The notes under the pieces: generated by a model
What the model saw: the letters and a program-made list of their open reading frames with translations, nothing else
Databases searched by the model: none
Told to the model about the DNA's origin: nothing
Program-made: the position numbers and the translations under genes
Shown here: positions 61,330 through 64,000 of the stretch, in pieces
Numbering within the stretch: position 1 is the first letter of the stretch
Layout of the letters: every line of letters starts with the position of its first letter
Source: Pyropia yezoensis
Taxonomy: Eukaryota; Rhodophyta; Bangiophyceae; Bangiales; Bangiaceae
Direction of reading: 5' to 3'
DNA: 64,000 nt
Assembly (NCBI GenBank): GCA_009829735.1
Contig: CM020620.1
Coordinates: forward strand, 8,448,545 to 8,512,544

Positions 61330-64000
61330 CTAGCCCATCCGCGGCCGTAGCCTCCCGCCCCCCCTCCCCCCCGCCCCTCCCCCCGCCCGCCCCTCACTCA
61401 GCACCCCAACCTCCCGCCGCAGCGCGGCCACCTCCCCCACCAGCACCGCCACGTCGGCACGCATGGACCGCACCGCCGCGGCGGTCGACAGGAGGAGGCC
61501 CAGGCCGCCTGCCATGCCCGCAACGGCGGCCAGCCCCACCGCCACGCCCGCCGCCATGGCGGGTGACACGCGGCGGCAGGTGGCACCCCACACCGCCGCG
61601 GACGACGCCGCCGCCGCCGCCAGCCGTTGCACAGCGGGGGGGCGGCGGCGGCGGCGGTGGTCTGCCGCCGCCTCGTCGGCGGCGGGGGGGGCGCCGCGGC
61701 CATGGGGGGGGGTGCTCCCGCGGGGCGCCGCCACGCCGGGGGTGGCGGCGGCCACGGCGGCAGCCACAGCGCCCGCCGCCGCGGCCGACGCGGGCGACAA
61801 GGGGGGCGACACGGAAAGCGGGCGGCCGCCCGCGCAGGCGACGCCCCCCGCCTCTGCCCCCCGCGGGCGGGACGCCCCCCGGCGGCGGCTTCGGCGGCGG
61901 GCGCCCCCCCCCCCCCCCCCCCCGGCCGCAGCGGGGCGGCGGCGAGCGTCGTGGCGGCCAGCGCGAGGAGCTCCCGGTAGGCCGCCGCGCAGTCGTCCCG
62001 GGCGCCGCGCTCGACCTTGCCCCGCAGCGGGAAGGCGCGGGTAAAGTGCACGCCCGCCGACACGGCCACGAGGGTGGCGGCGCCCCCCGCCGACGCGGCG
62101 CCCCCCCCCGCCGCGCCCGCGTCGGCGGGCGAGTCGACGGGCGTCAGCGCAAAGGCGGTCTCGGTGCGGAAGGCGTCGGCAAACGGCACGTCCAGGTTGT
62201 GGCCCGAATACTCGACGAGGACGCCCGGCCCCGAGGCCCCCGGGGGGGGGGACGTGAAGGAGTAGGTGTGCGTCTCGACGACGCGGGTGGACTTGGGCCC
62301 AATCCGCAACGCCAGGGGATACACGTACGTGACGGTGCGGGTGGGGTAGGGCGACGCCGCCGCCGCACCGGCGGCTGCCGCGTCGCCGCCATCCCCCGCG
62401 GCGGCGGTGGCGGAGGCCGCGTCGCGCGCGGCGGTCGCCCCGGCCGGCGGCGGTGGGCGGGACCACGGGCCCACCACCACCTCCCGGTTGCCCCGCGCGG
62501 CGTGGTAGGCGCGCACCCAGTCGCCCACAAAGAGGGCGTTGAATATGCCGGCGGGGGTGCCCGGCAGCACCGCGCGGGCCACCTCCGAGTGGCGGCCCGC
62601 CTCGGCGCCCGACGGCGCATCCCACACGTCCGCGGCGGTCGCCCACACGGCCGCGCCCCCCGCTCCCGCCGCCGCCGCCACGGCCGACGGCGACAGCCAC
62701 CCGCCGTCAACGCTGCCATCGTCACTGTCAAACGAGGAGGCTGGGGAGCCAGACGTGCCGCCGCCGCCGCCGCCGCCGCCCGCCTCGTCGGCCGCCGACG
62801 TGGCCGTCGAGGTCGTTGCCGTGCCGCCGCCGCCGCCGCCGCCGCCGCCGTCACAGTCAGCAAACGACACGACGGGGACGGCCCCCGCGGCGACCGCGTC
62901 CATGCCCGCCGAGCCGAGGCGCCTCAGTAGGGCGGGGTTGTCGCCCAGGGCGGCGCCCCGCCGCCCCCCCCCCCGCCCCCACCCGCCGCACGGCCAGCAG
63001 CGCCGGCCGCCCCCCTGCCTCCCGCAGCGTCGTCCACCTCCCCCCCGTGCACCTGCGCCAGGCGGCGGAGGATGGCCGTGTACGCCTTTTCCCGCGACGT
63101 CATGGACCCAAACACGAGCGGCGGGCGGCCTTCGGCGGCCACCAGCTCCACGCGCAGCGCGTTGGCCACCAGCCCCGCCTTGGTCTTGGCCACCCCCGCC
63201 ACCCGCGCCCACGGCAGCACCTCCACGGTGACGCGGCCAAAGATGTTGGCGTAAAAGCCGAGCGCCGAGTCGGTCACGTACAGGCGGCCCTGCAGGAGGA
63301 TCTTGCCGACCAGCGCCGCCGAGTAGCTACTCCGCACAGTGTCGGTGGGGGGGAGGCCCAGCTTGGCCAGCACCTTGGCCGCCTTGCGCCCGCCCGCCGG
63401 TGACGCCCCGCCCGCCGCCCCGGCCACCGCGGCAGAGTGGGCAAGCACCAGCGGCGGGGGGGCGCCGTCCTCCCCACCGCCGCCGCCGCCGCCGCCGCCA
63501 CCCCCACCACCGACAGACGCAGCCCAGCTACCGCCGCCGACGGCGCCCCACGTGGCCACCGCCGGGGACACGCCCGACGTGGCAGAGCCGGGGGTGGTGA
63601 CGCCGCCGCCGCCCCCACCCCCACCGTCCCCCCCCCCCCACCACCGCCCCCCCACCGCCTACGCCCAGACGCCCGCGCCCCCCCCCGCGCCCCGGCAACC
63701 CCCGCTTGGACCGCCCCCCCCCCCCGCGGCCGCCGCCACCGCGCCGCCACCGCCACCACCGCCGCCACCACCGCCGCCACCGCCGCCACCGCCGCCACCG
63801 CCGCCACCGACACCCGCCAACGGCACGGCGGCGGGGACGCCTGCCCCCGCAGCGGGGGCGGCGGCAGCGGCGGCGCGCCCCCCGCCGTCGCCAGCAGCAG
63901 GAGCACCACCACCACCACCACCACCACCGTCGGCCGGGTCGCCCTCCCGGTCCGACGACGCCGCCGACGAAGAATCCTCGTCCGACGGCAGCGGCGACAG
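61330..64000 (-). CDS. GRAM-VASt (LAM/Aster-type) sterol-transfer protein, 3' part, frame broken at homopolymers
   Basis: It runs off the right edge; the stop is at 61332-61330. In order: an acidic Ser-rich and polyGly head (63660-64000), a GRAM domain (about 63060-63400: KVLAKLGLPPTDTV, LQGRLYVTDSALGFYANIFG, EVLPWARVAGVAKTKAG, FGSMTSREKAY), an Ala/Gly linker, a VASt domain (about 61960-62600: GIFNALFVGDWVRAYH, YVYPLALRIGPKSTRVVETHTY, LVEYSGHNLDVPFADAFRTETAFALTP), then one membrane helix and a coiled coil (GVAVGLAAVAGMAGGLGLLL, VAVLVGEVAALRREVGVLSE). Known role: ER-anchored proteins at contact sites with the plasma membrane that bind and move sterols. The three parts lie in three frames. The switches fall near C runs at about 62958-62990 and 61905-61925, so either introns were missed or run lengths are wrong. 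Confidence 0.7.

Noticed and set aside
60864..62930. 688-codon open frame on plus
   Set aside because: Antisense to the VASt domain of the minus-strand gene, which has clear family motifs; the plus reading has none.

Overview
The window is GC-rich eukaryotic nuclear DNA, probably from a bangiophyte red alga of the Porphyra/Pyropia type. This is inferred from four things: very high GC with long G or C homopolymers, short sparse GT-AG introns, Gly/Pro/Ala-rich proteins, and duplicated one-helix chlorophyll-binding proteins whose transit peptide starts MAFV, with the near-N-terminal Phe known from red-algal plastid targeting. Nothing bacterial, viral or organellar was seen.

Layout. 0-0.9 kb: 5' part of a nucleobase (NAT/NCS2) permease, leaving the left edge. 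1.4-2.8 kb: two mirror-image 645-bp elements with terminal inverted repeats. 3.35-18.19 kb: a nested transposon. An outer DUF7869-type element (3350-3384 plus about 12599-18187) has 18-bp perfect terminal inverted repeats, and its left terminus is interrupted by a roughly 9.2-kb insert carrying a PIF/Harbinger-like transposase and a Myb/SANT-like accessory protein, both broken. In the outer element the transposase-like domain is split between two ORFs on opposite strands. 18.2-25.8 kb: low-gene-density DNA with G33 and C35 tracts, a secreted Cys-rich protein and a multi-pass membrane protein (possibly DRAM/Frag1-like).

25.9-40 kb: the best gene block. Two GT90 glycosyltransferases and two one-helix light-harvesting-like proteins form a large inverted duplication around a RINT1/Tip20-like vesicle-tethering protein and the proteasome lid subunit Rpn9 (three exons, one of 16 nt). 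41.0-47.4 kb: a 6.4-kb PIF/Harbinger-like element with about 50-bp terminal inverted repeats, a candidate TCA target duplication, a SAP-domain protein and a broken transposase. 47.4-52.3 kb: no gene recognised. 52.3-54.6 kb: a GATA-type zinc-finger protein. 55.7-56.9 kb: a thioredoxin-fold protein lacking the redox cysteines. 58.4-59.5 kb: an LRAT-domain protein. 61.3 kb to the right edge: a GRAM-VASt (LAM/Aster-type) sterol-transfer protein whose reading frame changes at homopolymers.

The host genes are unrelated housekeeping, glycosylation, lipid-handling and photoprotection genes. What links parts of the window is transposon structure and the inverted GT90/one-helix module. Exon boundaries are read by eye from GT-AG signals, reading-frame phase and family fit, and need transcript support.
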